Source of the DNA: Arthrobacter terrae | GTDB taxonomy: Bacteria; Actinomycetota; Actinomycetes; Actinomycetales; Micrococcaceae | Direction of reading: 5' to 3' | DNA length: 42,986 nt | NCBI RefSeq assembly: GCF_015708085.1 | Contig: NZ_JADNYM010000031.1 | Location: 10,202 to 53,187 of the forward strand | Shown here: positions 15,270-23,773 of the stretch, one piece after another | Layout: every line of letters begins with the position of its first letter | How positions within the stretch are numbered: position 1 is the stretch's first letter | Notes under the pieces: generated by a model | What the model saw: the letters and a program-made list of their open reading frames with translations, nothing else | What the model was told of the DNA's origin: nothing | Databases searched by the model: none | Made by a program: the position numbers and the translations under genes

Positions 15270-16421
15270 TCAGGAAAATTGTCCCAGAACTTTTGCCGCC
15301 GCGCTCAGCGGCCCAGCCGCCGTGGTGGCGTGTACCGAGAGGCGGATGCGATCGTTGCCGTGGAGGGTGGTGCTCAGACCGGCTGCGGCAAGTGCTGCGT
15401 GTGCCTGCGCTGCCCTGCCCTCTGGTATCTGCGCGGCAACGATGCCTGCGCGGCGGGTTGGCTCGCGCGCCGAGACAACCTTTACTCCAGCGGTATCGAG
15501 GCGATCGATGAGAAGGTCAACGCCGGCTGCCACCTTCGCTTCAATGGCCCGGACCGTGACACTGCCAACGAGGTCCAGTGCGGAGGCAAACGCGCCCACG
15601 GCGAAGGGGGAAAGGCTGGAGATGGAAAAGCGCAGCGCGTCGGCACGGGGTTCGTGCACGACCCCGTCGAAATTCATCGGTTCAGCCACACCGGTCCATC
15701 CGCTCAGGACGGGACGGATACGCTCAAGCCCCGCCTGTGAAAATGCCATCGCCCCGGCGCCCCAGCCGCCGCGCAGCCATTTCTGCGCGCCAACAACGAG
15801 TGCGTCCGCGGGCGACCAATCGAGATCGACGACGCCGAAGGCCTGAATACCGTCAACAATCAACAGCCGGTCGGGCCCGATGACGTTACGAATCCCCTGC
15901 AGGTCGGCGCGAAACCCGGTCCGGAAGTCGACTGCACTGACCGTGACTGCCACCGTGCCGGGAGTCAGTGCCGCTTCCACCACGTCGGGTGTCACCGGCT
16001 CGCCTGGTCCGGCCATGAATTGCACCGCTGCCCGGCCAATATCCCGGCCCCGCAGCCAAGGGTACAAGTTCGCGGGGAACTCGCCTGCGCTAACAAGAAC
16101 GGAGCCACCGCAGATGCCGAACGCCAGCTGAAACAGCCCCCCAGAGGTGTGCGGGACGAGCGTAACCCGCTCCAGCGGGAAGCCGCTGAGCCGGGCGAAA
16201 GCCTGGCGGGCTCTGACGTCGTCACCATGCAGTAGTTCGTTGGCACCGACCGCTCCCGCTGCTGCCGTTGCCAAAAGCTGTGTGGACCTGGCGACAACGT
16301 CTCGAGAGGGAGGCCCATAGCTGGCGAAGTTGAGGTATCCCGGTTCTTCACTGAACGCGTGAAGGTAGGAGGTCGGCAGCTCCAACGCTCCGGTGGAGGC
16401 TCCAGTGGTTGTGCGTTGCAT
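15270..16421 (-). CDS. Aminotransferase class V-fold PLP enzyme
   Basis: A 383-residue fold-type I PLP protein related to cysteine desulfurases and kynureninase-like enzymes. Seen: LNFASYGPPS near the N-terminus, VTLVPHTSGGLFQL (cofactor phosphate region), LIVDGIQAFG with the PLP aspartate, and the Schiff-base lysine in VVGAQKWLRGGWG. There is no desulfurase SSGSAC loop, so sulfur transfer is unlikely. The C-terminal domain ends IRLSVHATTA. AAGGA lies about 10 bases ahead of the ATG. It follows the DHA2 exporter on the same strand by 121 bases and may share its transcript; the substrate is unknown. The 194 bases downstream (15076-15269) show no gene. Confidence 0.85.
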   Translation of the reverse strand: MQRTTTGASTGALELPTSYLHAFSEEPGYLNFASYGPPSRDVVARSTQLLATAAAGAVGANELLHGDDVRARQAFARLSGFPLERVTLVPHTSGGLFQLAFGICGGSVLVSAGEFPANLYPWLRGRDIGRAAVQFMAGPGEPVTPDVVEAALTPGTVAVTVSAVDFRTGFRADLQGIRNVIGPDRLLIVDGIQAFGVVDLDWSPADALVVGAQKWLRGGWGAGAMAFSQAGLERIRPVLSGWTGVAEPMNFDGVVHEPRADALRFSISSLSPFAVGAFASALDLVGSVTVRAIEAKVAAGVDLLIDRLDTAGVKVVSAREPTRRAGIVAAQIPEGRAAQAHAALAAAGLSTTLHGNDRIRLSVHATTAAGPLSAAAKVLGQFS

Positions 16422-16542
16422 GAAACGGATTCCTTTGGATCATTTGCCCCACGGGTCGGGGGCGGGTGCACACGGATGTCAAAACGTTACCGCAGTTACT
16501 GCCTGTCCGCCCGGCCACAGTCCGTGCGCATGCCGGACACGG

Positions 16543-18036
16543 TCAGGGGTTGATCGGCCGCCGCGATCGAACGTCGTGTATCGCTACCAGCAGGGCCGCA
16601 CCAATGACGACGGCGATCAGCGCAAAGCCGGCAGTGATGCCCTGCGCCCAATCGGAGGCGCCCAGCACAGTGAAGGCAACTGCCGTGACAATGGCGATTC
16701 CCACCGATGTTCCAACTCGCTGTGCGGTCTGCATAATGCCGCCGGCGCTGCCTGCATACTGCAGCGGAACCTCTGCCAGCGTCAGGGTCTGGTTCGGGCT
16801 GACGACGGCGCCTTGTCCCGCTCCGACCAGAGCCAAGGTGGCCAGCAACCACCACTCGCTCACCAGGGCCTGCTCACGCAGTTCGATCACCAGCACGCTC
16901 AGCCCAAGCCCCACGAGGACGCTGACCATGCCCACTGCGACGAGCTTCCTGCCGTAGCGGAAGACACGCCGCCCCGCCAGGTTGGCAGTCACTGCCGAGA
17001 GCACTGCGTTGGGCAATCCCACCGTGCCGCTTTCCAGCGCGCTGTGACCCAGGCCCTCCTGCATGTACTGGGCGACTAGCACCCAGACACTGGTGACCCC
17101 CAGAAAGTACAGACCGATCAGCAGTGTGCCGTCGGAAAAGCTCTGGGTCTTGAAAATTGCCAGATCCACCATGGGGCTACGGCCGCTTGACTTGTACCTG
17201 CGTTCCCACAGCAACCACAGCACCCCAAGGAGCAACCCCACGGGCAGCAGCGCCCAGAGCCAGGCGGAGACGCCGGCCCGCGCCTCAACGAAGGGCAGCA
17301 GCAAAGCAAGTACGGCCAGGCCCAGCAGAGCGGCCGCTACCGGATCGAGCTGACGCGGTTGAGCCGCCGCGTCCGAGCCGTTTCCGCCATTCCCCTGGGC
17401 CGCTGCCGTCCCTGAATGCCTAGGGTTCAATAGCGGTCGCGGAAACCACAGCAGCGCCAGAACCACTGCCACTATGCCGACCGGCACATTGACAAAAAAC
17501 GTCCATCTCCAGCCCTGTTGGACCCCGCCGAGTTCAATCAGTGCCCCGCCCAGTACCGGACCGATCGCCACCGAAATGCCGACCATGCTGCCGAACATTC
17601 CAAAAGCCTTGCCGCGTTCGGTGCCGCGGAAATACTGCTGAATCATCCCCACGGCCTGCGGATTCAGCAAGCCTGATCCCAGCCCCTGGACGAATCGCGC
17701 AACGTTGAGCATCAGCGGATCAGCAGCGAAACCGGCGGCCACGGACGACAGCGTAAAGGTGACCACTCCCGCGATAAAGAGCGGACCGCGCCCGAAGATG
17801 TCGCCGGCCCGGCCCGATGCCACGAGCACCACGCCGAAGGTGAGCGCATAGCCGGAAAGCACCCATTGAATCTCCGACTGGCTGGCGCCCAGCCCCGTTT
17901 GAATCGAAGGCAGCGCCACATTGACTATGCTCACCCCCACCAGCGACATGAAAATGGTCACCAGAAGAACTGAGAGGACGCGCCAACGCGCCGGATCCGG
18001 GACAAAGGCCGTCTCCTGCTTCCGTTCCGTCGTCAC
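16543..18036 (-). CDS. MFS drug-efflux transporter, DHA2 (14-TM) family
   Basis: A 497-residue inner-membrane proton antiporter. The N-terminus carries the DHA2 signature FMSLVGVSIVNVALPSIQTGLG, then IQWVLSGYALTFG, the loop motif SGRAGDIFGRGPLF, and RFVQGLGSGLLNPQAVGMI. An antiporter motif C-like stretch is GISVAIGPVLGGALIE. Fourteen hydrophobic segments can be counted, with a Gly/Asn/Ala-rich cytoplasmic loop near residues 205-230. Substrate cannot be read from sequence. No regulator sits directly beside it. Confidence 0.92.
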   Translation of the reverse strand: MTTERKQETAFVPDPARWRVLSVLLVTIFMSLVGVSIVNVALPSIQTGLGASQSEIQWVLSGYALTFGVVLVASGRAGDIFGRGPLFIAGVVTFTLSSVAAGFAADPLMLNVARFVQGLGSGLLNPQAVGMIQQYFRGTERGKAFGMFGSMVGISVAIGPVLGGALIELGGVQQGWRWTFFVNVPVGIVAVVLALLWFPRPLLNPRHSGTAAAQGNGGNGSDAAAQPRQLDPVAAALLGLAVLALLLPFVEARAGVSAWLWALLPVGLLLGVLWLLWERRYKSSGRSPMVDLAIFKTQSFSDGTLLIGLYFLGVTSVWVLVAQYMQEGLGHSALESGTVGLPNAVLSAVTANLAGRRVFRYGRKLVAVGMVSVLVGLGLSVLVIELREQALVSEWWLLATLALVGAGQGAVVSPNQTLTLAEVPLQYAGSAGGIMQTAQRVGTSVGIAIVTAVAFTVLGASDWAQGITAGFALIAVVIGAALLVAIHDVRSRRPINP

Positions 18037-18178
18037 ACGCCATCTATACGCTTTTTGTGTTCCGGCGACAAACCCGTCTCAGCGTGTGAACCCGCGATCT
18101 GTCGTCGTGATGCGCACAAATTGTTTGGTTCCCGGACGCGATCCTCGTGAGAGCTGGAGTTGCTGCAGGAGGCGCCCC

Positions 18179-18282
18179 ATGACGATCATTGCGCACCGTG
18201 AGCTGCGAAACAACAGCAGCAAGATCCTGGAACGGGTCAAAAAACGGCGGAAATCCTGGCCGCACTGCGCGGCCCCTGGTGA
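18179..18282 (+). pseudogene. Phd/YefM-type antitoxin remnant
   Basis: AGGAGG six bases ahead of an ATG at 18179 starts the peptide MTIIAHRELRNNSSKILERV, the N-terminal DNA-binding start of Phd/YefM antitoxins. After codon 21 the frame becomes unrelated. In another frame, from 18247, the end typical of these antitoxins appears (AEILAALRGPW, stop 18280-18282). About 40 codons of the middle have been lost by a deletion that also broke the frame. The tail frame's stop overlaps the GTG of the toxin remnant (GTGA), the arrangement expected of an intact pair. Confidence 0.72.
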
Positions 18283-18424
18283 GCATCCGGCTGGATACCT
18301 CCGCAGCACTGGAGGTGATCGTTCAGGAGCAGAGCCCGCCGTACGAGTGGAACGCCTGATGGAAATGACACGCGGCTCGGAGCGCTTGGTAGCCTCGATA
18401 CTGCTCTATCCCGAGGTGCATTGA
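18279..18424 (+). pseudogene. PIN-domain (VapC-like) toxin remnant
   Basis: GTG at 18279 begins VSIRLDTSAALEVIVQE, the start of a PIN ribonuclease with its first catalytic aspartate in LDTSA. After about 19 codons the frame runs to a stop at 18357. Similarity resumes in a different frame from 18341 (VERLMEMTRGSERLVASILL then YPEVH), matching the second PIN motif region with its glutamate, and stops at 18424. A full PIN toxin has about 130 residues, so the C-terminal two thirds are missing and a frameshift lies inside. Non-functional. Confidence 0.7.
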
Positions 18425-18529
18425 AGCAATGACGACGGTCCTCGCCTCAACCGGGGCACAGTACCGCAGCTCCCTCGTTCCCGCACTGCCGCGTAGGCTG
18501 GAGCTGAAAGCGGAGAGCTTGGGGCCATC

Positions 18530-19177
18530 ATGAAACGAAACTACAGCGACCGCGCCGAAGCCGGGCAGTGCCTTGCGGCAGCCCTGCCGCAATTCCGGAA
18601 CAGCACGCAGGCTATTGCACTTGGGCTGGCGCGCGGGGGCGTTCCCGTGGCGGCAGCCGCCGGCGCCGGCCTTAATATTGCCTTCGGGGCTCTGATCGTG
18701 CGCAAACTCGGCGTTCCGGGCCAGCCGGAAACGGCCTTCGGGGCCCTTGCCATCCACCAGGGAAACGTTGTCCGCGTGACTAATCCGTCGTTTGTCGACC
18801 GGCTGCTGCAACACGGGACCTGCTCAGAGGATATGGAAGCCGTGGAGGAACGCGAGCGAGCCGAGCTGATGCGCCGGGTTGCGGACTATGAACTTTGCGA
18901 AGCTGATCTCACCGGCAAGGCCGTCATCCTGGTCGATGACGGCCTTGCCACCGGTTACACCATGCTCGCCGCTGTGGAAGCCGTGCGCCCGAGCGGGCCG
19001 GCCGCCGTCGTCGTCGCCGTTCCGGTTGGATCGATCGGGGCGTACAGGGCGCTGCGCCCCGCCGTGGATTCCATAGTCTGCCTGCAGACTCCTGGCGATT
19101 TCCGGGCGGTCGGCAGCGCTTACCTGGATTTCGGACAAGTCAGTGACGAAGCGGTGATCCGGATTCTTAGGCGCTGA
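18530..19177 (+). CDS. Type I phosphoribosyltransferase-fold protein
   Basis: A 215-residue PRTase-fold protein of the group often found in actinobacteria as stand-alone predicted phosphoribosyltransferases. The PRPP loop is VILVDDGLATGYTM (about 132-145); the N-terminal RxGVPVAA and ALIVRKLGVPG stretches are also family-typical. Substrate base is not apparent; it is not recognisable as a standard purine or pyrimidine salvage enzyme. It follows the toxin-antitoxin remnant and converges with the MHS transporter (17 bases between stops). Confidence 0.85.
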   Translation: MKRNYSDRAEAGQCLAAALPQFRNSTQAIALGLARGGVPVAAAAGAGLNIAFGALIVRKLGVPGQPETAFGALAIHQGNVVRVTNPSFVDRLLQHGTCSEDMEAVEERERAELMRRVADYELCEADLTGKAVILVDDGLATGYTMLAAVEAVRPSGPAAVVVAVPVGSIGAYRALRPAVDSIVCLQTPGDFRAVGSAYLDFGQVSDEAVIRILRR

Positions 19178-19194
19178 TCATTAACGGCTGCCCG

Positions 19195-20532
19195 CTAGTG
19201 CAGCTTGCCGTTGCCTACGCCGAGCGGGACGCCTCTGGTCTCTTTCACCATGGACGCGCCGATGAATGAAATCGCACACAGGGCCATGATGTAAATGCCC
19301 ACCGCGGGTGACCATTTGAAGTGCGTCATCAGGGCATCTGCGATCAGCGGCGCAAACGCGCCGCCAAGGATGGCGCCCAGAGCGTATCCAATGGAAACGC
19401 CGGAGTAGCGGACGTTGGCGGGGAACATTTCGGCGTACATGGCGGACATCGGACCGTAGGACAGTCCGAGTCCGATCGTCAGGACGAAGATTGCCAGACC
19501 GAAGATCCAGATGTTCCTGGTGTCGATCAGCAGGAACATCGGAATCATCCACACGAAGATCCACGCGTAGCCGATCTGGAAGGTCCGTACCCGCCCGATC
19601 CGGTCCGACAATGCACCGCCGTAGAGGGTGAAGATCAACCAGCCTACGGATGCCAACAGAATTGCCAGCAGCACCTGCGCGGTATCCATCTTCAGCGTTT
19701 TGGTCGCGTAGGAGGAGAAGAAGGCGATCACCATGTACCCGGCGGCATTGTTGCCGATGAAGATAACCGCGGTGAGAATGACACTGCGCTTGTGGCTGCG
19801 CATCAGGACGCCCAACGGTGCCGAGGATTCTCTCTTCCGCTGCGCCATTTCCACAAAGACCGGGCTTTCTGCCACGGCACGGCGGATCAGATAACCGACC
19901 ACGATCAGCACCACCGACAGCAGGAACGGCACGCGCCAGCCCCAGGCCAGGAACGCCTCGGTACCCAGCGACGCCCGGAGAATGAAGATCACCAAAGAAG
20001 CCAGGATCAGCCCCACCGGAACACCGATCTGCGGGTAGGCCCCGAACAGTCCTCTGCGTCCCAGCGGCGCGTGCTCTACGGACATCAGGGCCGCTCCGCC
20101 CCATTCGCCGCCGGCGGAAAAGCCCTGCAGAATGCGCAGTAGAACCAGCAGGATCGGCGCCCAGATGCCGATCGCAGCATACGTCGGGAGCACACCGATC
20201 AAGGCTGTCGCCCCGCCCATCATCAGCAAAGTCAGCACCAGCATGGCCTTGCGGCCCACCCGGTCCCCCAAGTGACCGGCCACCACAGCCCCCAACGGCC
20301 GGAAGAGGAAGCTAATGCCCAAAGATGCCCACGAGGCCAGCTGTGCCCCGGTGGAGCCCAACGGGCTGAAGTACAGTTGCGCGAAAATCAGTCCCGCGGC
20401 CTGGGCATAGATGAAAAAGTCATACCACTCGATGGTGGTGCCCACCATTGTTGCAGCCACCACCTTGCGGTCGCCGCCGGACATCTTGACCCGCGGAGCC
20501 CGCCGGATGCCCTCAGTAGCCATACCGGCCAT
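19195..20532 (-). CDS. MHS-family metabolite:proton symporter (MFS)
   Basis: A 445-residue, 12-TM transporter. The family hallmark is at the N-terminus: GTTIEWYDFFIYAQAAGLIF, followed by FLFRPLGAVVAGHLGDRVGRK, the RILQGFSAGGEWGGA stretch and, after the central loop, SDRIGR. MHS members import organic acids such as 2-oxoglutarate, shikimate and aromatic acids. GGAGG with a 4-base spacer favours the ATG at 20532. A 22-bp palindrome 36 bases upstream resembles the PaaR operator (see separate entry), and hpaB-type genes lie upstream on the same strand, so an aromatic acid is a sensible substrate guess. Confidence 0.92.
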   Translation of the reverse strand: MAGMATEGIRRAPRVKMSGGDRKVVAATMVGTTIEWYDFFIYAQAAGLIFAQLYFSPLGSTGAQLASWASLGISFLFRPLGAVVAGHLGDRVGRKAMLVLTLLMMGGATALIGVLPTYAAIGIWAPILLVLLRILQGFSAGGEWGGAALMSVEHAPLGRRGLFGAYPQIGVPVGLILASLVIFILRASLGTEAFLAWGWRVPFLLSVVLIVVGYLIRRAVAESPVFVEMAQRKRESSAPLGVLMRSHKRSVILTAVIFIGNNAAGYMVIAFFSSYATKTLKMDTAQVLLAILLASVGWLIFTLYGGALSDRIGRVRTFQIGYAWIFVWMIPMFLLIDTRNIWIFGLAIFVLTIGLGLSYGPMSAMYAEMFPANVRYSGVSIGYALGAILGGAFAPLIADALMTHFKWSPAVGIYIMALCAISFIGASMVKETRGVPLGVGNGKLH

Positions 20533-20567
20533 TTTTCCTCCGAAGTTTATAACGCGATTACGGAATT

Positions 20568-20589
20568 ACTGACAGATCGTTCAGTCGGT
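20568..20589. promoter_or_regulatory. TetR-type palindrome resembling the PaaR operator
   Basis: A 22-bp imperfect palindrome with left arm ACTGACAGATC and right arm GTTCAGTCGGT; 16 of 22 positions are symmetric. The published PaaR operator of corynebacteria has half-sites ACTNACCG and CGGTNAGT around a 6-bp centre; this site fits with three mismatches (as I recall that consensus). It lies 36 bases before the transporter ATG, next to a possible promoter on the minus strand (CTGTCA, 18 bases, TATAAA) that it would overlap. Confidence 0.55.
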
Positions 20590-20702
20590 ACGAAATCTAC
20601 CATGCGATTGTGATCTGTTCCACAAATCGTTCCGGCGGCATCCACCGCGGCGCTCAAATGGAGCCGCGGCGCTCAGGCGGAGCCGGGCGTGGGAAGGAGC
20701 CG

Positions 20703-22157
20703 CTAATCTTCGCGCTGCAGGAACCCGCGTACCCGGGCGCGGACCGGTTCGCGATCGTAGCTGTTGACGAGTGCGCCCGCCATCCGCACCGGATCCCCGA
20801 AGAAGAAGTACTCATAGAGTGCCTGGCGTCCGGAGAAGGAGGAAATACTTGCATCGTAGGCCAACTTGAATAAGCGCACCCGTTGGGGTCCGGTCAGTGT
20901 CTTGGCCTGGAGGTACAGTTCAATATCCGGCAGTGCGGAACTGTTCACATCGGCTTCCCCGGGCAGTGCCATCAACCCGCTGGCAGAGAATTTGCGGATA
21001 ATCGCCGGGAAGCGCTGCGCCACCTTCGGGTACCAGTTGCGTGCGGCGTTGAGCGTCGTCCAGTTAGGCAACAGGACGCCGTCGTCCGTCATTTCGGGCT
21101 CCGCCTCCGACGCCGTCATCAGCGCCTTACCGATTTCCACTGTCTGGATCAGCTCGGCCAGGTCTTCCTGGATGTGCTGGAAGCCGTCGATGCCGATGGA
21201 GGCGGCCAGCTCGCTCGCCAACCCCAGGAAGAACTCACTCTTGGCGATGGTCCTGGTCACGACCTGATGAGTCATCAGCGCGGCGGCCCCGGTTTCGGAG
21301 TAGAAACCGTTGCACAATTCGGGGTGACCGAGCATAAAGATGCGCTCGTTGGGCACGAACACGTCCTCAAAGACGACGACGGCGTCCATCTCCTCGAAGC
21401 GGCTGGCGAGCGGTTCGTCAAAGGTACTGCCGCCATTGTAGAGCGATCCGCGGCAAAGGTACCGGACCCCGGGGGCGTCGTTGGGGAGCGCAAAGGCATA
21501 GGAGTACGGAGCGTCCTCGGGGGTATTGCGCAGCAGTGTGGAGGGGAAGACAAGCAGTTCGTCCGCAATTGGCGCAAGGGTGGCGAGCATGCGCGCGCCA
21601 TTGATGATAATGCCATCATCGCGCTCCTGGGTGATGCGGGCCGAGAGCTGGCCGCCCAGCTGTTCGCTGCCGGAAACGGAGCGGTTTGCCTGCGGTGGGA
21701 TCAGAGTGTGGGTCGCCAGCAGGTCGTTTTCACGGCAGTGTTCGTAATACCTGCGGATGTTCTCCCCGTACATCGGATCGGCCTGGGAGAACCACTTCTC
21801 GGCAGCGCTCAGCGCTGTCAGTGAACCGTTCATGTAGTCACCGGTCCGGCCCAGGAATCCATTGGAGTATTCGGCCCACGTCCTGATCGCGGCGCGCCGG
21901 TGCTGCAGGTCCTGAGGAGTCCGCGGAACCAGGAACGAGGCACTGACTTTGTCCCCGGTAGTGGGCGAGGTGTACGTGAGCGCCTCCTGATGGGCGGGAT
22001 CGTGCTGCATATCAAGGAGCCTGGCGTAGGTCCGGGCGACATTGCGGAAAGCCGGGTGCTCAGCAATGTTCTCCGAGACCGCTTCGCCGCCGATCACCAC
22101 GTGCGGGTGCATCGCGTTAAGTTTGGCCAGGTACTGCGCTCCGGTGCGGATGCCCAT
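20703..22157 (-). CDS. hpaB: 4-hydroxyphenylacetate 3-monooxygenase oxygenase component (HpaB-type)
   Basis: A 484-residue FADH2-dependent oxygenase of the HpaB/acyl-CoA dehydrogenase-like group that ortho-hydroxylates phenols. Family motifs: MGIRTGAQYL start, GRTGDYMNG, the ATHTLIPPQANRS block, GIIINGARMLATLAP, VVFEDVFVPNERIFM and EFFLGLASELAASIGIDGFQH. Length is normal. It needs reduced flavin from a partner reductase, encoded just upstream by the next gene on the same strand (122 bases). HpaB relatives also act on nitrophenols and chlorophenols, so 4-hydroxyphenylacetate is likely but not proven. Confidence 0.87.
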   Translation of the reverse strand: MGIRTGAQYLAKLNAMHPHVVIGGEAVSENIAEHPAFRNVARTYARLLDMQHDPAHQEALTYTSPTTGDKVSASFLVPRTPQDLQHRRAAIRTWAEYSNGFLGRTGDYMNGSLTALSAAEKWFSQADPMYGENIRRYYEHCRENDLLATHTLIPPQANRSVSGSEQLGGQLSARITQERDDGIIINGARMLATLAPIADELLVFPSTLLRNTPEDAPYSYAFALPNDAPGVRYLCRGSLYNGGSTFDEPLASRFEEMDAVVVFEDVFVPNERIFMLGHPELCNGFYSETGAAALMTHQVVTRTIAKSEFFLGLASELAASIGIDGFQHIQEDLAELIQTVEIGKALMTASEAEPEMTDDGVLLPNWTTLNAARNWYPKVAQRFPAIIRKFSASGLMALPGEADVNSSALPDIELYLQAKTLTGPQRVRLFKLAYDASISSFSGRQALYEYFFFGDPVRMAGALVNSYDREPVRARVRGFLQRED

Positions 22158-22279
22158 GGAAGGTCTCCAGTCGTCGTTGATCGGGTGCTATGGAATCTGG
22201 GGCGCTTTCATGCGCGCAAACTGCGCCGCCGGCGCCCTTCGCGCGCACCTCAGCCGGCAGAATGCGGTTTGCCGAGCCG

Positions 22280-22867
22280 TCAGAGGACGTCCTCCATGCC
22301 CCGTTGGCCCTGGGGAATCGTAGTGAAGGTGCTGTTGGCAAAGGCCAGGGCGTCCCCGCTGCGGTAGTTAAAGTGCGCGACTTCCCCCAGATACAACGTG
22401 TGGTCCCCGCCGGGGTAGGCCGCCCACGGCCGGCATTCGAAGTATGCCAGCACATTGGAGAGCCGGGGCGCCACCTCACCCTCGACCCAGAGCGGATCCG
22501 GTCCGGGGCGGCCGGCAAAATGCATGGCCAGCGTCCGTTGTTCGGCGCCGAGGATGTTCACTGCGAAGGGCCTGCCGGCCAGTTCATCGTGGGCCTTGGT
22601 ACTGCGGGCAATGCTGACCAGTACCAGTGGCGGGTCCATGGACACCGAGGTGAAGGAATTGACTGTAATCCCGTGCCGCTTGGTCATGCCATCAAAGGTC
22701 ACGATGGCCACCCCAGTGGCATAGCGGCCAAGACTGCCGCGGAAGTGATGCTCACGCGGCGCCAACGCGCTGCGTGAGCGCACAGCCGCGCCCTGGGCCT
22801 TGGCCCTGGCTTGATTCGGGGCACTTGGAGCCGAGGTTGCGGCGCTCTCATTCGGTTTGGAGATCAT
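22280..22867 (-). CDS. Flavin reductase (HpaC-like)
   Basis: A 195-residue flavin:NAD(P)H reductase-domain protein that would feed FADH2 to the HpaB-type oxygenase. The first 40 residues are a low-complexity tail; the domain starts at FRGSLGRYATGVAIVT, followed by GITVNSFTSVSMDPPLVLVSI, FAVNILGAEQRTLAMHFAG and, near the end, HTLYLGEVAHF. First gene of the pair with hpaB, divergent from the IclR regulator. Role follows from family and context. Confidence 0.88.
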   Translation of the reverse strand: MISKPNESAATSAPSAPNQARAKAQGAAVRSRSALAPREHHFRGSLGRYATGVAIVTFDGMTKRHGITVNSFTSVSMDPPLVLVSIARSTKAHDELAGRPFAVNILGAEQRTLAMHFAGRPGPDPLWVEGEVAPRLSNVLAYFECRPWAAYPGGDHTLYLGEVAHFNYRSGDALAFANSTFTTIPQGQRGMEDVL

Positions 22868-22970
22868 GGTCGAATCCTCCCACTGATCGTCTGCCGGACC
22901 TCGAACTACGGCGTTGTATGTCCGGATCGCGATGCCAATCCAGAACTCGAGAAAGTGATTTAGCCTTTTC

Positions 22971-22985
22971 GTTCGATACCTGAAC
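22971..22985. promoter_or_regulatory. Candidate IclR-family operator between hpaC and the regulator
   Basis: GTTCGATACCTGAAC has inverted GTTC/GAAC ends and its left half, GTTCGATA, resembles half-sites of aromatic-acid IclR regulators such as PcaU and PobR. It lies in the AT-rich centre of the 201-base divergent gap 22868-23068, about 100 bases from the flavin reductase start and 84 from the regulator start. Another TATTGAAC follows at 22999. Confidence 0.4.
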
Positions 22986-23068
22986 CTATTGCTCTACTAT
23001 TGAACTCTATACCGACTTAAACGACGGCACAACGTCCTGCCCGGGCCTGTTCGAAAAGAGGATTTCGC

Positions 23069-23770
23069 GTGCCAGATTCTCCTAGTCCGTCCCAGACCCT
23101 TTCCCGGGGGCTGCGCGCGTTGGAAATTCTTACTGACGCTCCCACCCCGCTGTCCATCGCAGAGCTTGCGGCCGGGCTGGGCGTGCACCGCTCCATTGCC
23201 TACCGCATCCTGCGCACGCTTGAGGACCATGCCTTGGTAGTGCGGGACGACGCCGGCCGGTTGCTTCCGGGAGCCGGGCTGGCCGTGCTGGCCCGCGGCG
23301 TCGCCCGTGATCTGCAAAGCGCTGCGCTGCCCGAGCTGAGCGCCCTTGCCGAGGAACTGAATATGACGGCATTCGTCGGGGTGTGGACGGGTGAAGACTG
23401 CGTCACGCTGATCACGGTTGAACCACGGCATTCCGGGGCCGCCCTGGCACAGCGTCCGGGAACGCGCCACTCCTTGGCGTTGGGCGCGCCGGGACTGGCA
23501 ATAGCCTCAGCGCTGACTGCCGAGCGTTGGCATAAGCTGGCACCGGGCCAACCATACCGTCCCGCGGCTGCTGCGGCACGTAAAGCCGGCTTTGCCGTCA
23601 GCCACGATGAGGTCATCAGCGGAGTGTCGTCGGTGGCGTGCCCGATTCTGGTTCCTGGCCACCGGCCGGCAGCCCTCGCCGTCGTCTATGTCCGCGCCGA
23701 CCAGCAGCCGGAAAGCATCGGCAGCCGGCTTGTTGTCAGCGCGCTGCGTATTCAGACGGCGCTGGGCTGA
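23069..23770 (+). CDS. IclR-family transcriptional regulator
   Basis: A 233-residue regulator with an N-terminal winged helix (SRGLRALEILTDAPTPLSIA, then GVHRSIAYRILRTLEDHALV) and a C-terminal effector domain (about 90-230; LGAPGLAIASAL and GVSSVACPI are typical). It starts with GTG, with AGAGGA about 7 bases ahead. Divergent from the flavin reductase/HpaB pair, so the pair is its probable target, with an aromatic acid as likely effector (inference). Its stop is 3 bases from the stop of the convergent MFS gene. Confidence 0.9.
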   Translation: MPDSPSPSQTLSRGLRALEILTDAPTPLSIAELAAGLGVHRSIAYRILRTLEDHALVVRDDAGRLLPGAGLAVLARGVARDLQSAALPELSALAEELNMTAFVGVWTGEDCVTLITVEPRHSGAALAQRPGTRHSLALGAPGLAIASALTAERWHKLAPGQPYRPAAAAARKAGFAVSHDEVISGVSSVACPILVPGHRPAALAVVYVRADQQPESIGSRLVVSALRIQTALG

Positions 23771-23773
23771 CCT

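Noticed and set aside
17921-18178. Start at 17921 for the frame that contains the antitoxin-like peptide
   Set aside because: The upstream part is antisense to the DHA2 exporter; the ATG at 18179 has AGGAGG and begins the family-like sequence.
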